DNA from: Pseudomonas sp. DY-1
GTDB lineage: Bacteria > Pseudomonadota > Gammaproteobacteria > Pseudomonadales > Pseudomonadaceae
NCBI RefSeq assembly: GCF_003626975.1
Contig: NZ_CP032616.1
Location: 1,798,001-1,862,000, forward strand
DNA: 64,000 nt
Reading direction: 5' to 3'
In this document: in pieces, positions 55,856-64,000 of the stretch
Position numbering within the stretch: position 1 is the stretch's first letter
Layout of the letters: the number at the start of each line of letters is the position of its first letter
The notes under the pieces: model-generated
What the model saw: the letters and a program-made list of their open reading frames with translations, nothing else
Databases searched by the model: none
Told to the model about the DNA's origin: nothing
Program-made: the position numbers and the translations under genes

Positions 55856-57103
55856 TCAGGGTTCGAGCAGCTCGACGTGGGATACCTCGTCGAGATCGAA
55901 GCTGAAGCTGGCAGCCCCTGCCCCACCGAGGTTGCGACGAATCAGGACGCGGCCGTCACGATCCAGGCCGGCGAAGCGGCCTTCGGCGGTGCTACCGCGT
56001 ACCGTGTACACGCGCATGCTGAGCTCCTGGTACTCGCCGGGGTCGCTCAGCAAGCGTTGCAGGGAGAAGCGCAGGCGGCGATCCAACGGACCCGCGCTGT
56101 CCGCCTGTGGCGCAGGCTCCTGCGCCTCGCCCGACGCCTGGGCGTCTGCGCTGGACACTGCCAACGGCGGGAAACTGTCACGACCCACGCGCCAGCCCCG
56201 GCTCTCGCTCTTTACCAGCTGAAGTGACAGGTGCTGGCTCTGGCCGTCGACACGAGCTTCCACCTCGACGTCCAACTCACGTGCCGGCAGGCTGACGGAT
56301 GGCAGCTGGGCCAGTTCGACATCGCGGGTGACGAATCGACGTTGCAAGTAATCGCGGATCACATAGGCCAGCGTATCGCGCGAGTCGAAGGTCGTATCCA
56401 CCAGGCCGTCGCGGTAGCGCAGGCGGTCGGTGAAGACTTCAAGGTGGCCGGAAAGCGTGGTCGCGAATTTCGGTGGTAGCACCAGGTGGAAGTCACCCGC
56501 CAAGCGATTCGGTGCGACCGGCTGAAGATCGAGGTGCAGCGTGTAGCCGCGGGGGATGCGCCGGGCTTCGGGCAGTTCCTGCTCTGGCAGCAGCCAACTG
56601 ATTTCCACTTCCGGCTGCGGGCCGGCATCTTTGGGCAGCACATCCAGGCGCAGAGCCCCCTGCGGCTGGTTGCCCACACGGATGGTGAGCTCGCGACGGG
56701 CGTAGAAGTCCTGGCCCTCACGCAGGCTGAGAACTCCATCCACCAGTTCGGCTTGAAGCGGAGCGAAGCGCTGCCCGTTGAGTTCGCCTTTGATGCGGAT
56801 ATCCAGCTCGGAAACCGTCTGCTGCTCGTCAGCCAGCCAGCGCAAGCTGAAGATCGCCTGCAGTCGCTCCGGGTCCTGCGCGGCGAGCATGGTCAGGCCC
56901 ACCACAAACGGTATGAAGCCCATGGCCCCGAAGGCCACGGCCTTTCGCGCGGTTCGCCAATGGTAGAGCACGTAGGCCACCGTCACCGGCGGCAGCAGGC
57001 TACCGAAGCCCCAGAAGAGGCTGGTACCGAACGCGAGCATCACCAGCCAGACGAGGCCGATGATGATCAGCAGCAGGCCACCAAGTATGAGTAACGCAAC
57101 CAT
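55856..57103 (-). CDS. membrane protein of unknown function (PA1595-like)
   Basis: A 415-residue protein. Three hydrophobic segments fill the first 80 residues (MVALLILGGLLLIIIGLVWL; SLLPPVTVAYVLYHW; MGFIPFVVGLTMLAA). The remaining 330 are soluble and beta-rich (for example FRVGN-like strands and LHLDLQPVAPNRLAGDFHLVL). Databases often call such proteins MFS transporters, but three N-terminal helices and a large soluble tail do not fit that fold. The start follows AAGGAAAG. It lies between htpG and a thioesterase pair, the same order I recall for PA1595. Confidence 0.7.
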   Translation of the reverse strand: MVALLILGGLLLIIIGLVWLVMLAFGTSLFWGFGSLLPPVTVAYVLYHWRTARKAVAFGAMGFIPFVVGLTMLAAQDPERLQAIFSLRWLADEQQTVSELDIRIKGELNGQRFAPLQAELVDGVLSLREGQDFYARRELTIRVGNQPQGALRLDVLPKDAGPQPEVEISWLLPEQELPEARRIPRGYTLHLDLQPVAPNRLAGDFHLVLPPKFATTLSGHLEVFTDRLRYRDGLVDTTFDSRDTLAYVIRDYLQRRFVTRDVELAQLPSVSLPARELDVEVEARVDGQSQHLSLQLVKSESRGWRVGRDSFPPLAVSSADAQASGEAQEPAPQADSAGPLDRRLRFSLQRLLSDPGEYQELSMRVYTVRGSTAEGRFAGLDRDGRVLIRRNLGGAGAASFSFDLDEVSHVELLEP

Positions 57104-57143
57104 CGGGCTTTCCTTGTAAGCGACCGGACGCGCCTGGCACGCC

Positions 57144-57587
57144 TCAGGATTCGTCGACCTTGAAGTGGGCGCGCGCGGTGGCGATGGGTTCGGTCTGGGT
57201 GGTTTGCCAGGCAGTAATGGCGACGTTGGCGACACGGCGGCCTTGTCGCCAGACCTGGCATTGGACGTAGGTGTCACGATAGTGCCCGGCGCGTAGGTAA
57301 TCTATCGAGAAGTCGATGATTTTGGGCATATGTGGCGTGCCCATGAACATCAGCAGATGGAGCATCGCGGCGTGCTCCATGAAGCCGGCGATCACACCGC
57401 CATGGATAGCTGGCAGGGTCGGATTGCCGATGTTGTCCTTGTTCGCCGGCAGGCGGAACACCATGTCATCCCCCAGGCGCAGGCATTCCATGCCGATCAG
57501 CTTGGCGTAGGGAATAAGGCACACCAGCGAGTCGTAATCGTTCTTCTCGTGGGCTTCGCGCACCAGGGCATTCAGATCGAGGCTCAT
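57144..57587 (-). CDS. hotdog-fold thioesterase A
   Basis: A 147-residue PaaI-like thioesterase. The active strip reads PAIHGGVIAGFMEHAAMLHLL, and IIDFSIDYLRAGHYRDTYVQCQV follows in family order. Its start overlaps the stop of the upstream thioesterase gene by four bases (ATGA). The two are similar in plan but diverged, and probably form a mixed dimer-of-dimers or separate enzymes with different acyl-CoA substrates. Confidence 0.83.
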   Translation of the reverse strand: MSLDLNALVREAHEKNDYDSLVCLIPYAKLIGMECLRLGDDMVFRLPANKDNIGNPTLPAIHGGVIAGFMEHAAMLHLLMFMGTPHMPKIIDFSIDYLRAGHYRDTYVQCQVWRQGRRVANVAITAWQTTQTEPIATARAHFKVDES

Positions 57588-58039
57588 GCCGCACCTCCCT
57601 GCTTCAGCTGTCCGGGCTTACCCATCCGCATGAATGCGCCCACCACGTGGGCGATGGGCTGGGTCGGGTCGTCCTGGTAGGCATAGCCTCGGGTGAAGAT
57701 GATGTTGGGAGTAACCCGGTAGCACTCGGCAAAGCCAAAGACATCTTTGTGCGGCTCGGCCGGATGCATGTAGTCGATGCGCAAGTCCAGGGTCGGACAG
57801 ATCTCGAACTCCGGCAGCACGCAAACGGTCGAAATGCCGCAGGTGGTGTCCATAAGAGTGGTAATAGCGCCACCATGGATCACGCCCGTTTCCGGATTGC
57901 CTATGATCTGCGCGCTGTAGGGTAGGCGCAGGGTCAGGCCCTGGGGAGTGGCTTCGTGCACGCTGAGACCGAGCACCTGGCAATGGCGCAGCACGGCAAG
58001 AAAGCGCTGCGCCCGTTCGATGAGGGTGTTGTCCGTCAT
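57584..58039 (-). CDS. hotdog-fold thioesterase B
   Basis: A 151-residue PaaI-like thioesterase with the strip GVIHGGAITTLMDTTCGISTVC (catalytic Asp in LMDTT) and LDLRIDYMHPAEPHKDVFGFAECYRV. The start MTDNTLIERAQRF is chosen by family opening; a longer frame is non-conserved. It is the upstream member of the overlapping thioesterase pair. Confidence 0.84.
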   Translation of the reverse strand: MTDNTLIERAQRFLAVLRHCQVLGLSVHEATPQGLTLRLPYSAQIIGNPETGVIHGGAITTLMDTTCGISTVCVLPEFEICPTLDLRIDYMHPAEPHKDVFGFAECYRVTPNIIFTRGYAYQDDPTQPIAHVVGAFMRMGKPGQLKQGGAA

Positions 58040-58207
58040 GACTGCAACCTTGGCGGAATATGAGCAAAGAGGCGAATCATACCCTGCCCCACCTGCTTCC
58101 GCCGTGGGAGACCGCCCAGTCATGCTTTTTGCAATTAGTGCGGAACTTAGAAACCGGTCATAAACTCCAACGGCTATCGATGAGGAAAAGCCACACATGG
58201 AGGCTCA

Positions 58208-58438
58208 ATGATGAAGAAAACCCTGTCTCTCGCCCTGCTCCTGGCTGCAAGCCTTGGTCTCGCCGCCTGCGACAAGAAGGAAGAGGCTCAGGCACCGGCT
58301 GCCCCGGCAACCGAATCCCAGCCGAGCGCACCGGCAACCGCGCCGACTCCGGCACCGGCTCCCGAGGCCGCACCGGCTCCCAGCGAACCTGCTCCGGCCG
58401 CTCCGGACACCGCGCCGACCGAGGAAAAGAGCCAGTAA
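58208..58438 (+). CDS. small Ala/Pro-rich lipoprotein
   Basis: A 76-residue lipoprotein: MMKKTLSLALLLAASLGLAAC is the signal with lipobox LAAC, Cys21 being lipidated. The remainder (about 55 residues) is almost all Ala, Pro, Glu and Ser, low complexity with no fold expected, so it may act as a flexible periplasmic spacer. GGAGG precedes the ATG pair. A terminator follows directly, so the gene is monocistronic. No function can be given. Confidence 0.8.
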   Translation: MMKKTLSLALLLAASLGLAACDKKEEAQAPAAPATESQPSAPATAPTPAPAPEAAPAPSEPAPAAPDTAPTEEKSQ

Positions 58439-58458
58439 GCTCCCGGCAGCAGAAACCA

Positions 58459-58484
58459 CAAGGCCCGCATTTGTGCGGGCCTTG
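58459..58484. terminator. terminator after the small lipoprotein gene
   Basis: CAAGGCCCGCA (58459-58469), TTTG, TGCGGGCCTTG (58474-58484): an 11-base stem 20 bases after the lipoprotein stop, also facing the end of the MAPEG gene. Confidence 0.82.
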
Positions 58485-58499
58485 TCGTATCCAAGGGTA

Positions 58500-58889
58500 T
58501 CAAAGCGCGGGGCTGAGCATCAGCAACAGGCAGCAAATCAGGCCGACGGCCCAGACCAGGCTGCGCGGGCTGGCATTGTCATTCCAGTAGAGGAACAGGT
58601 ACAGGACCCGCGAGACGATGAAGATGATCGCCAGCAGGTCGACGAACCAACCGTGGGTCTGGGTGACGTGCGCCATGAGCACACCCGCGGCGAACAGCGG
58701 GAACATCTCGATGCTGTTCTGATGCGCCGCCACCGCTCGTGCGCCAAAACCCGTAAGCCGTGCCTGCTGCGCGCGCGGGTGATGATTGTCGTAGCCCCTG
58801 CCCTCCTCCCGCATGGCTTTGGCCACAGGAATCTTCGCCAGGTAGATGAGCAAGGCGGCAAAGAACAGGCACCAGAACGGAATACTCAT
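58500..58889 (-). CDS. MAPEG family membrane protein
   Basis: A 129-residue protein with four hydrophobic helices. The family signature is in the middle: GFGARAVAAHQNSIEMFPLFAAGVLMAH, with RVLYLFLYWNDNASPRSLVWAVG near the end. MAPEG proteins include membrane glutathione transferases, but this bacterial branch is unproven. Its start overlaps the stop of the DUF599 gene by four bases, so they are made together. Confidence 0.87.
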   Translation of the reverse strand: MSIPFWCLFFAALLIYLAKIPVAKAMREEGRGYDNHHPRAQQARLTGFGARAVAAHQNSIEMFPLFAAGVLMAHVTQTHGWFVDLLAIIFIVSRVLYLFLYWNDNASPRSLVWAVGLICCLLLMLSPAL

Positions 58890-59620
58890 TCGACTTTCTC
58901 CTTGGGCGCTTCCAGCGCCTGGGTCGGCGTATAGACCATCACATCCAGCACGTCGGAATGGAATTCGCGCCGGTACAGCACCAGTACAACACCCGTGGTC
59001 GCAATGATGAAAAACCAGGGGTTGATGAACCAGGCCAGCATGGCCAAGCCGAAATAGTAGCTGCGCAAACCGAAGTTGAACTGGTTGGCCGCCAGGGAAA
59101 TCACCCGCGCGGTACGCTCGGCGAAGGCCTTCCTCTCCTGCTCGCTGACGTGTTTCTCTCCGATCATCGGCGCCGATCCCACGAGGATGGCGGCAAAGTT
59201 GTACTGACGCATGCACCAACTGAAGGTGAAGAAGGCATAGACGAAGACGACGGCGAGGCCCAACAGCTTCAACTCGGAAATACTGCGGCTGGCAGCCTGC
59301 ACGAACGGCAGGTCAGCCAGCACCGACACCGCGCGATCAGTGGATCCGAACACCGTGAGAATGCCGGCCAGGATGATCAGAGTACTGGAGGCGAAGAACG
59401 AGGCATTGCGCTCAAGGTTGCCGATCACACTGGCGTCGGCGATACGGTTGTCGCGCAGCAACAGGCGACGCATCCAGTCCTCGCGGTAGAGATGCAGGAC
59501 CGAAGCCAGGCAAGCAGTGTCCTTGCCCTTCCAGATGGCGTAGCGGGTGTACCCCACCCAGCAGGTAATGAACCAGAGAATGGCCACCAGATGAGGCCAG
59601 TTGCGCAGAATGGTCGACAT
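58886..59620 (-). CDS. DUF599 membrane protein
   Basis: A 244-residue membrane protein with about four hydrophobic segments (HLVAILWFITCWVGYTRYAI; FFASSTLIILAGILTVFGS; LLGLAVVFVYAFFTFSWCM; YFGLAMLAWFINPWFFIIAT). REDWMRRLLLRDNRIADASVIGNLERNASFFAS is the family mark. Function unknown. It is the first gene of a pair with the MAPEG protein, hinting at a shared lipid or thiol-related role. Confidence 0.85.
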   Translation of the reverse strand: MSTILRNWPHLVAILWFITCWVGYTRYAIWKGKDTACLASVLHLYREDWMRRLLLRDNRIADASVIGNLERNASFFASSTLIILAGILTVFGSTDRAVSVLADLPFVQAASRSISELKLLGLAVVFVYAFFTFSWCMRQYNFAAILVGSAPMIGEKHVSEQERKAFAERTARVISLAANQFNFGLRSYYFGLAMLAWFINPWFFIIATTGVVLVLYRREFHSDVLDVMVYTPTQALEAPKEKVE

Positions 59621-59852
59621 GCAAATTCCTTGTAAGAACGCAGCGAATTATAGCGATCCATGGCCATGACAACACGACACGTGCAATGCACTACCAAGGG
59701 GAAACGCGCTGGTCATTCGACCGGTATCCGGGCCGGCAAGCTGCGCCGGGAGACCTGAGCGGACGGAGTCCTGAAGTGGGATTCCGGCGCACTTTACGAG
59801 ACCCGATGGCAAAGCAAGTGCCTCTCCTCCCCGTTAACCCAGCGCCACGAAA

Positions 59853-59876
59853 AAGGCCGCCCTTCGGCGGCCTTCC
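59853..59876. terminator. terminator after braB
   Basis: AAGGCCGCC (59853-59861), CTTC, GGCGGCCTT (59866-59874) with A-run on the left. On the minus strand the run becomes TTTTT, so it ends the braB transcript 15 bases past its stop. Confidence 0.88.
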
Positions 59877-59891
59877 TTGATCCAGCAACGG

Positions 59892-61205
59892 TCAGACCGG
59901 GCTGGCTACAGCGCGTCCCATAAGACGGTCGGCCACCATCGAGATCCCCAGAACAACCAGCACCGGCACCAGCCAGCCGAGGCTCTGGTGGGCCAGTGGC
60001 ATCTGGCCAAACAGCGCAGGAACAACGTCTTTGAACCCTGCAGCTGCAAAGCCATCGGCCACGCCGAAGACCAGTGCGATGGACATTGTAGGGACGAAGA
60101 CACGACGCGGGTCGACCCAGAGCGCATCCAGCAGGCTGAGGGCAATGAGGACGATGGCCAGCGGGTAAAGCCCCACGAGCACCGGCACCGACAGACTGAT
60201 GAGTTGGGTCAGGCCCTGGTTGGCCACCAGCAGGCTGAACAGACCAAACGCCAGGACCACCGTGCGATAGGAGAATGGCAGCAACTTGCTGAAGAACTCG
60301 CCACAGGCGGTGAGCAAGCCAACCGCGGTGGTCAGGCAGGCCAGGGTGATGACCACGGCCAACAGCAGACTGCCCGCAGTGCCGAAGGTGTGTTGCACAT
60401 AGGCAGTGAGGATCTGCACACCGTTCTGCGCTTCGCCGGCAATACCCTGGCTGGTTGCGCCAAGGTAAAACAGCGCCAGGTAAACCAGCGACAGGCCAAG
60501 AGCGGCGATGGCGCCAGCTATCACGGAGTAGCGGGTCACCAGTCGCGGGTCCTGGACGCCGCGGTCGCGAATCGCGGTGGCAATCACGATACCGAAGACC
60601 AGCGCGCCAAGCGTGTCCATGGTCAGGTAGCCCTGCAGGAAGCCCTGAACGAAGGGAGCGGCCTGATAGTCGGCAGCTGAAGTGCCGATCGTCCCGGCGG
60701 GGGCGAACAGCGCGGCGCCGCCCAGCACCAACAGTGCCGAAAGCAGAACCGGCGTGATGAACTTACCGATGCTATCCACCAGTTTGCCAGGGTTCAGGGC
60801 AAGGAAGAGCACCGCAGCGAAATAGGCAGCGCTGTAGAGGAAAAGGGCAACGCCGCTATCGCCGGTGAAGGGGGCAACGCCCATTTCAAAGGACACCACA
60901 GCGGTTCGCGGAGTCGCGAACAGCGGGCCGATGGCCAGATACACGGCAACTGCCAGGAGTAGGCCGGCACGCTTACCGAGCGGCGCAGTCAAGCGATCCA
61001 TGCCACCCCCTACGCGAGCCAGGGCGACGACGGTCAGCAGAGGCAAGCCAACACCCGTCAGGAGGAAGCCCGACGCAGCGCGCCAGACGTTATCACCCGC
61101 AGCCATGCCAGCGCTGGGTGGGAAGATGATGTTTCCTGCGCCAAGGAAAAGCGCAAAGGTCATAAAACCAAGGGCAACGAGGTCCGAGCCTTTCAATCGA
61201 ATCAT
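59892..61205 (-). CDS. braB: branched-chain amino acid carrier (LIVCS family)
   Basis: A 437-residue inner-membrane symporter for leucine, isoleucine and valine, coupled to sodium in the family. About 12 hydrophobic segments are seen. Family marks are MTFALFLGAGNIIFPPSAG near the N terminus, AIGPLFATPRTAVVSFEMG and VIATAIRDRGVQDPRLVTRYS. The start MIRLKGSDLVALG gives exactly the length recalled for P. aeruginosa BraB; a GTG five codons upstream is possible. It is followed by a terminator and preceded by a region with repeated GGTTGCACC-like motifs. Confidence 0.93.
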   Translation of the reverse strand: MIRLKGSDLVALGFMTFALFLGAGNIIFPPSAGMAAGDNVWRAASGFLLTGVGLPLLTVVALARVGGGMDRLTAPLGKRAGLLLAVAVYLAIGPLFATPRTAVVSFEMGVAPFTGDSGVALFLYSAAYFAAVLFLALNPGKLVDSIGKFITPVLLSALLVLGGAALFAPAGTIGTSAADYQAAPFVQGFLQGYLTMDTLGALVFGIVIATAIRDRGVQDPRLVTRYSVIAGAIAALGLSLVYLALFYLGATSQGIAGEAQNGVQILTAYVQHTFGTAGSLLLAVVITLACLTTAVGLLTACGEFFSKLLPFSYRTVVLAFGLFSLLVANQGLTQLISLSVPVLVGLYPLAIVLIALSLLDALWVDPRRVFVPTMSIALVFGVADGFAAAGFKDVVPALFGQMPLAHQSLGWLVPVLVVLGISMVADRLMGRAVASPV

Positions 61206-61339
61206 GAGGGGAAGTACCACAGGCAGAATTTCATACGTTCCGAAGGGTTTCCCTTGGGGTTTGGGGAAACGTCATCCATCCGTTTGGGATTGATCGCTGT
61301 TGCCCGCCCCGGCTCTTTTGAAGCTTGGAAAGCGGGATA

Positions 61340-61458
61340 GGTGCAACCCTACCGATTTTACTGTGCCAGGCGCCTGACGTGGATCAGGCTGTCGGAGTAG
61401 CAACCATTTCTGTCGCTTAACCGACAAGCGGTTACACCACACACAAAAAGGTTGCACC
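61340..61458. promoter_or_regulatory. repeat-rich leader between sucD end and braB
   Basis: Three related motifs occur: GGTGCAACC (61340-61348), GGTTACACC (61430-61438) and GGTTGCACC (61450-61458, the reverse complement of the first). Between them TGTCG/CGACA (61411-61426) and CGCTT/AAGCG (61414-61430) form overlapping inverted repeats. This is the likely control region of braB, about 130-250 bases upstream of its start. The regulator is unknown. Confidence 0.45.
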
Positions 61459-61467
61459 AGAAACAAG

Positions 61468-61493
61468 AAAGGCCACCCCGAGGGGTGGCCTTT
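61468..61493. terminator. terminator after sucD
   Basis: AAAGGCCACCCC (61468-61479) and GGGGTGGCCTTT (61482-61493) around GA, 17 bases from the sucD stop. On the minus strand it ends the lpdG-sucC-sucD transcript. Confidence 0.9.
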
Positions 61494-61510
61494 GCTTGCG
61501 TCAAGATGCC

Positions 61511-62398
61511 TTAGGCGTTCTTGACTTCCCAACCGGTCAGCTCAGCCAGGGCTTTGCCGATATCAGCCAGGGAACGCACGGTTTTCACACCAGCGTCCTG
61601 CAGAGCAGCGAACTTCTCGTCCGCAGTGCCCTTGCCGCCGGAGATGATGGCGCCAGCGTGGCCCATGCGCTTGCCCGGAGGGGCAGTCACACCAGCGATG
61701 TAGGACACCACCGGCTTGGTCACGTTTGCCTTGATGAAGGCAGCAGCTTCTTCTTCAGCGGAACCGCCGATCTCGCCGATCATGACGATGGCTTCGGTCT
61801 GCGGGTCTTCCTGGAACAGCTTCAGGATGTCGATGAAGTTGGAGCCCGGGATCGGGTCACCGCCGATGCCCACGCAAGTGGACTGGCCGAAGCCGGCGTC
61901 GGTGGTCTGCTTCACGGCTTCATAGGTAAGGGTGCCAGAACGCGACACGATGCCTACTTTGCCCGGCAGGTGGATGTGACCCGGCATGATGCCGATCTTG
62001 CACTCGCCGGGAGTGATCACGCCCGGGCAGTTCGGGCCGATCAGGCGCACGCCCAGCTCGTCACACTTGACCTTGGCGTCCAGCATGTCGAGGGTCGGGA
62101 TACCTTCGGTGATGCAAACGATCAGCTTGATGCCGCCGTTGGCCGCTTCCAGGATCGAGTCTTTGCAGAAGGGAGCCGGAACGTAGATGACCGAAGCTTC
62201 GGCGCCAGTGGCTTCAACGGCTTCCTTGACGGTGTTGAACACCGGCAGGCCCAGGTGGGTGGTGCCGCCCTTGCCGGGAGTCACGCCGCCAACCATCTTG
62301 GTGCCGTAGGCGATGGCTTGTTCGGAGTGGAAAGTACCCTGGCTACCGGTGAAGCCTTGGCAGATGACTTTGGTGTCTTTGTTGATCAGGACGCTCAT
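61511..62398 (-). CDS. sucD: succinyl-CoA synthetase alpha subunit
   Basis: A 295-residue subunit of the TCA-cycle enzyme that makes ATP or GTP from succinyl-CoA. It has the CoA/nucleotide site ([19 protein letters not shown]), [20 protein letters not shown], and the phosphorylated His in [18 protein letters not shown]. It overlaps the sucC stop by one base (TAATG). Confidence 0.97.
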   Translation of the reverse strand: MSVLINKDTKVICQGFTGSQGTFHSEQAIAYGTKMVGGVTPGKGGTTHLGLPVFNTVKEAVEATGAEASVIYVPAPFCKDSILEAANGGIKLIVCITEGIPTLDMLDAKVKCDELGVRLIGPNCPGVITPGECKIGIMPGHIHLPGKVGIVSRSGTLTYEAVKQTTDAGFGQSTCVGIGGDPIPGSNFIDILKLFQEDPQTEAIVMIGEIGGSAEEEAAAFIKANVTKPVVSYIAGVTAPPGKRMGHAGAIISGGKGTADEKFAALQDAGVKTVRSLADIGKALAELTGWEVKNA

Positions 62399-63567
62399 TA
62401 CTTGCCCTCCGCCGCGGCCTTGACGACTTGCTGTGCAGCGTCGGTCAGGCTGGTCGCCGCGATGATGTTCAGACCGCTCTCGGCCAGTACCTTGGCACCG
62501 AGGTCAGCATTGTTGCCTTCCAGACGAACCACGACCGGAACCTTCACGCCGACTTCCTTCACGGCACCGATGATGCCTTCAGCGATCATGTCGCAGCGGA
62601 CGATGCCGCCGAAGATGTTCACCAGAACGGCTTGAACGTTGCTGTCGGAGAGGATGATCTTGAACGCTTCGGTCACGCGCTCCTTGGTTGCACCGCCGCC
62701 AACGTCAAGGAAGTTGGCCGGCTTGCCGCCGTGGAGGTTGACGATGTCCATGGTACCCATGGCCAGGCCGGCACCGTTGACCATGCAGCCAATGTTGCCT
62801 TCCAGGGCCACGTAGTTCAGCTCCCACTTCTGCGCATGGGCTTCACGAGCGTCGTCCTGGGACGGGTCGTGCATGGCGCGCAGCTTGGGCTGACGGTACA
62901 TGGCGTTGCTGTCGATGTTGATCTTGGCGTCCAGGCAATGCAGGTTGCCGTCAGCCTTGATTACCAGCGGGTTCACTTCCAGCAGGGCCAGGTCGTAGTC
63001 CTGGAACAGCTTGGCCAGGCCAACGAAGATGTGGGTGAACTGCTTGATCTGGTCGCCTTCCAGGCCCAGCTGGAATGCCAGCTCACGGCCCTGGTAGGGC
63101 TGAGCGCCCACCAGCGGGTCGATGGTGGCCTTGAGGATCTTCTCGGGGGTTTCGTGAGCTACTTTCTCGATGTCCACGCCACCTTCGGTGGAAGCCATGA
63201 ACACGATACGGCGGCTGGAACGATCTACCACGGCGCCCAGGTACAGTTCCTTGGCGATGTCGGTGCAGGATTCAACCAGGATTTTGCTGACCGGCTGACC
63301 ATTGGCGTCAGTCTGATAGGTCACCAGGCGCTTGCCCAGCCAGTTGGCGGCGAAGGCCTTGGCATCTTCCTTGCTCTTGACCAGCTTCACGCCGCCCGCT
63401 TTACCGCGGCCGCCAGCGTGGACCTGAGCTTTGACAACCCATTCGCTGCCACCGATTTTTTCGCAGGCTTCTGCGGCTTCTTCCGGGGTGTCTACGGCAA
63501 AGCCCTTGGATACGGGCAGGCCGTATTCAGCGAACAGCTGCTTACCCTGATACTCGTGGAGATTCAT
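62398..63567 (-). CDS. sucC: succinyl-CoA synthetase beta subunit
   Basis: A 389-residue subunit with an ATP-grasp fold that binds nucleotide and succinate. It opens [20 protein letters not shown] and carries [40 protein letters not shown] and [11 protein letters not shown] in family order. It pairs with the overlapping alpha subunit. Confidence 0.97.
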   Translation of the reverse strand: MNLHEYQGKQLFAEYGLPVSKGFAVDTPEEAAEACEKIGGSEWVVKAQVHAGGRGKAGGVKLVKSKEDAKAFAANWLGKRLVTYQTDANGQPVSKILVESCTDIAKELYLGAVVDRSSRRIVFMASTEGGVDIEKVAHETPEKILKATIDPLVGAQPYQGRELAFQLGLEGDQIKQFTHIFVGLAKLFQDYDLALLEVNPLVIKADGNLHCLDAKINIDSNAMYRQPKLRAMHDPSQDDAREAHAQKWELNYVALEGNIGCMVNGAGLAMGTMDIVNLHGGKPANFLDVGGGATKERVTEAFKIILSDSNVQAVLVNIFGGIVRCDMIAEGIIGAVKEVGVKVPVVVRLEGNNADLGAKVLAESGLNIIAATSLTDAAQQVVKAAAEGK

Positions 63568-63770
63568 GCTTGTCTACCGTCTTCGTTTAGGTATTGCGCA
63601 TTTCGGCGCTGCATTCGTGGTGCCGCGCCACCTGTGACTGCAGTTGAAGGCAGTCCGGCGGGCTTTCCGCGGTGAGCTGCTGCCTTGTCGGCCGCAACTC
63701 ACGACGGGCAACCCGCCGTGGTTCCGGATCCTGCACTGGCCACTTGCGCGGTCTGTGCAGGAGGTCTTGC
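63568..63770. other. gap between lpdG and sucC
   Basis: This 203-base gap lies inside the expected lpdG-sucCD run on the minus strand. It holds a long-range stem CCTGCAC (63730-63736) with GTGCAGG (63755-63761) just beyond the lpdG stop. There is no T-run, so it may be a processing or partial-termination site. No gene is seen. Confidence 0.4.

Positions 63771-64000
<230 letters not shown>

Noticed and set aside
62428..63675. 415-codon open frame on the plus strand
   Set aside because: Antisense shadow of sucC.

Overview
This window reads as a chromosomal segment of a high-GC Pseudomonas (sensu lato). The long run kdpF-A-B-C-D-E / glutaminase ... gpsA / hybrid kinase / fabA-fabB ... htpG ... 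braB / sucD / sucC / lpdG matches, from memory, the gene order around PA1587-PA1638 of P. aeruginosa PAO1. Lengths, motifs and AAGGAG-type ribosome binding sites fit that genus. There is no transposase, integrase, tRNA, rRNA or CRISPR array. The only dispersed elements are short palindromic (REP-like) repeats, several of them sitting inside operons.

Layout. 0-4.3 kb (minus): a four-gene Anbu cluster (circularly permuted ATP-grasp, alpha-E protein, transglutaminase-like protease, proteasome-like Anbu peptidase), predicted to make and remove a peptide-like modification. 4.7-5.3 kb: a peroxiredoxin. 5.5-11.2 kb (plus): a polyamine ABC transporter (ydcSTUV-like) ending in an aminobutyraldehyde dehydrogenase, i.e. 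polyamine uptake and catabolism. 11.3-16.6 kb (minus): a class I glutamine amidotransferase, an RraB-like protein, a Baeyer-Villiger-type monooxygenase/esterase/SDR operon and a small lipoprotein. 16.7-26.9 kb: a patatin phospholipase, then glutaminase plus the complete kdpFABC-DE potassium uptake system.

26.9-28.6 kb is a decayed patch. It holds a response regulator fused by deletion and frameshift to the end of a histidine kinase, and an EF-hand gene split by an in-frame amber codon. 28.7-39.8 kb: diguanylate cyclase, AI-2E family permease, DUF4892 protein, two overlapping alpha/beta hydrolases, LysE exporter with AraC regulator, thioesterase and acyl-CoA synthetase, sixA, DUF4389 protein and gpsA. 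40-44 kb (plus): hybrid kinase and fabAB (unsaturated fatty acid synthesis), followed by the remnant of a chemoreceptor whose HAMP domain is joined directly to its C-terminal tail. 44.3-51.9 kb: MddA-like methyltransferase, a multi-PAS hybrid kinase next to an OmpR-type regulator, DUF3859, amidohydrolase, OsmC and pirin genes. 52-64 kb: tandem dienelactone hydrolases, htpG, membrane protein, two overlapping hotdog thioesterases, lipoprotein, MAPEG and DUF599 membrane proteins, braB, and the sucCD-lpdG TCA operon running off the end.

Most of the window is conserved core genome. The points most worth following are the Anbu cluster, the three deletion or stop-codon remnants, and the palindromic elements placed within operons (kdpD/kdpE, kdpB/kdpC, ydcS/ydcT, ydcV/patD).
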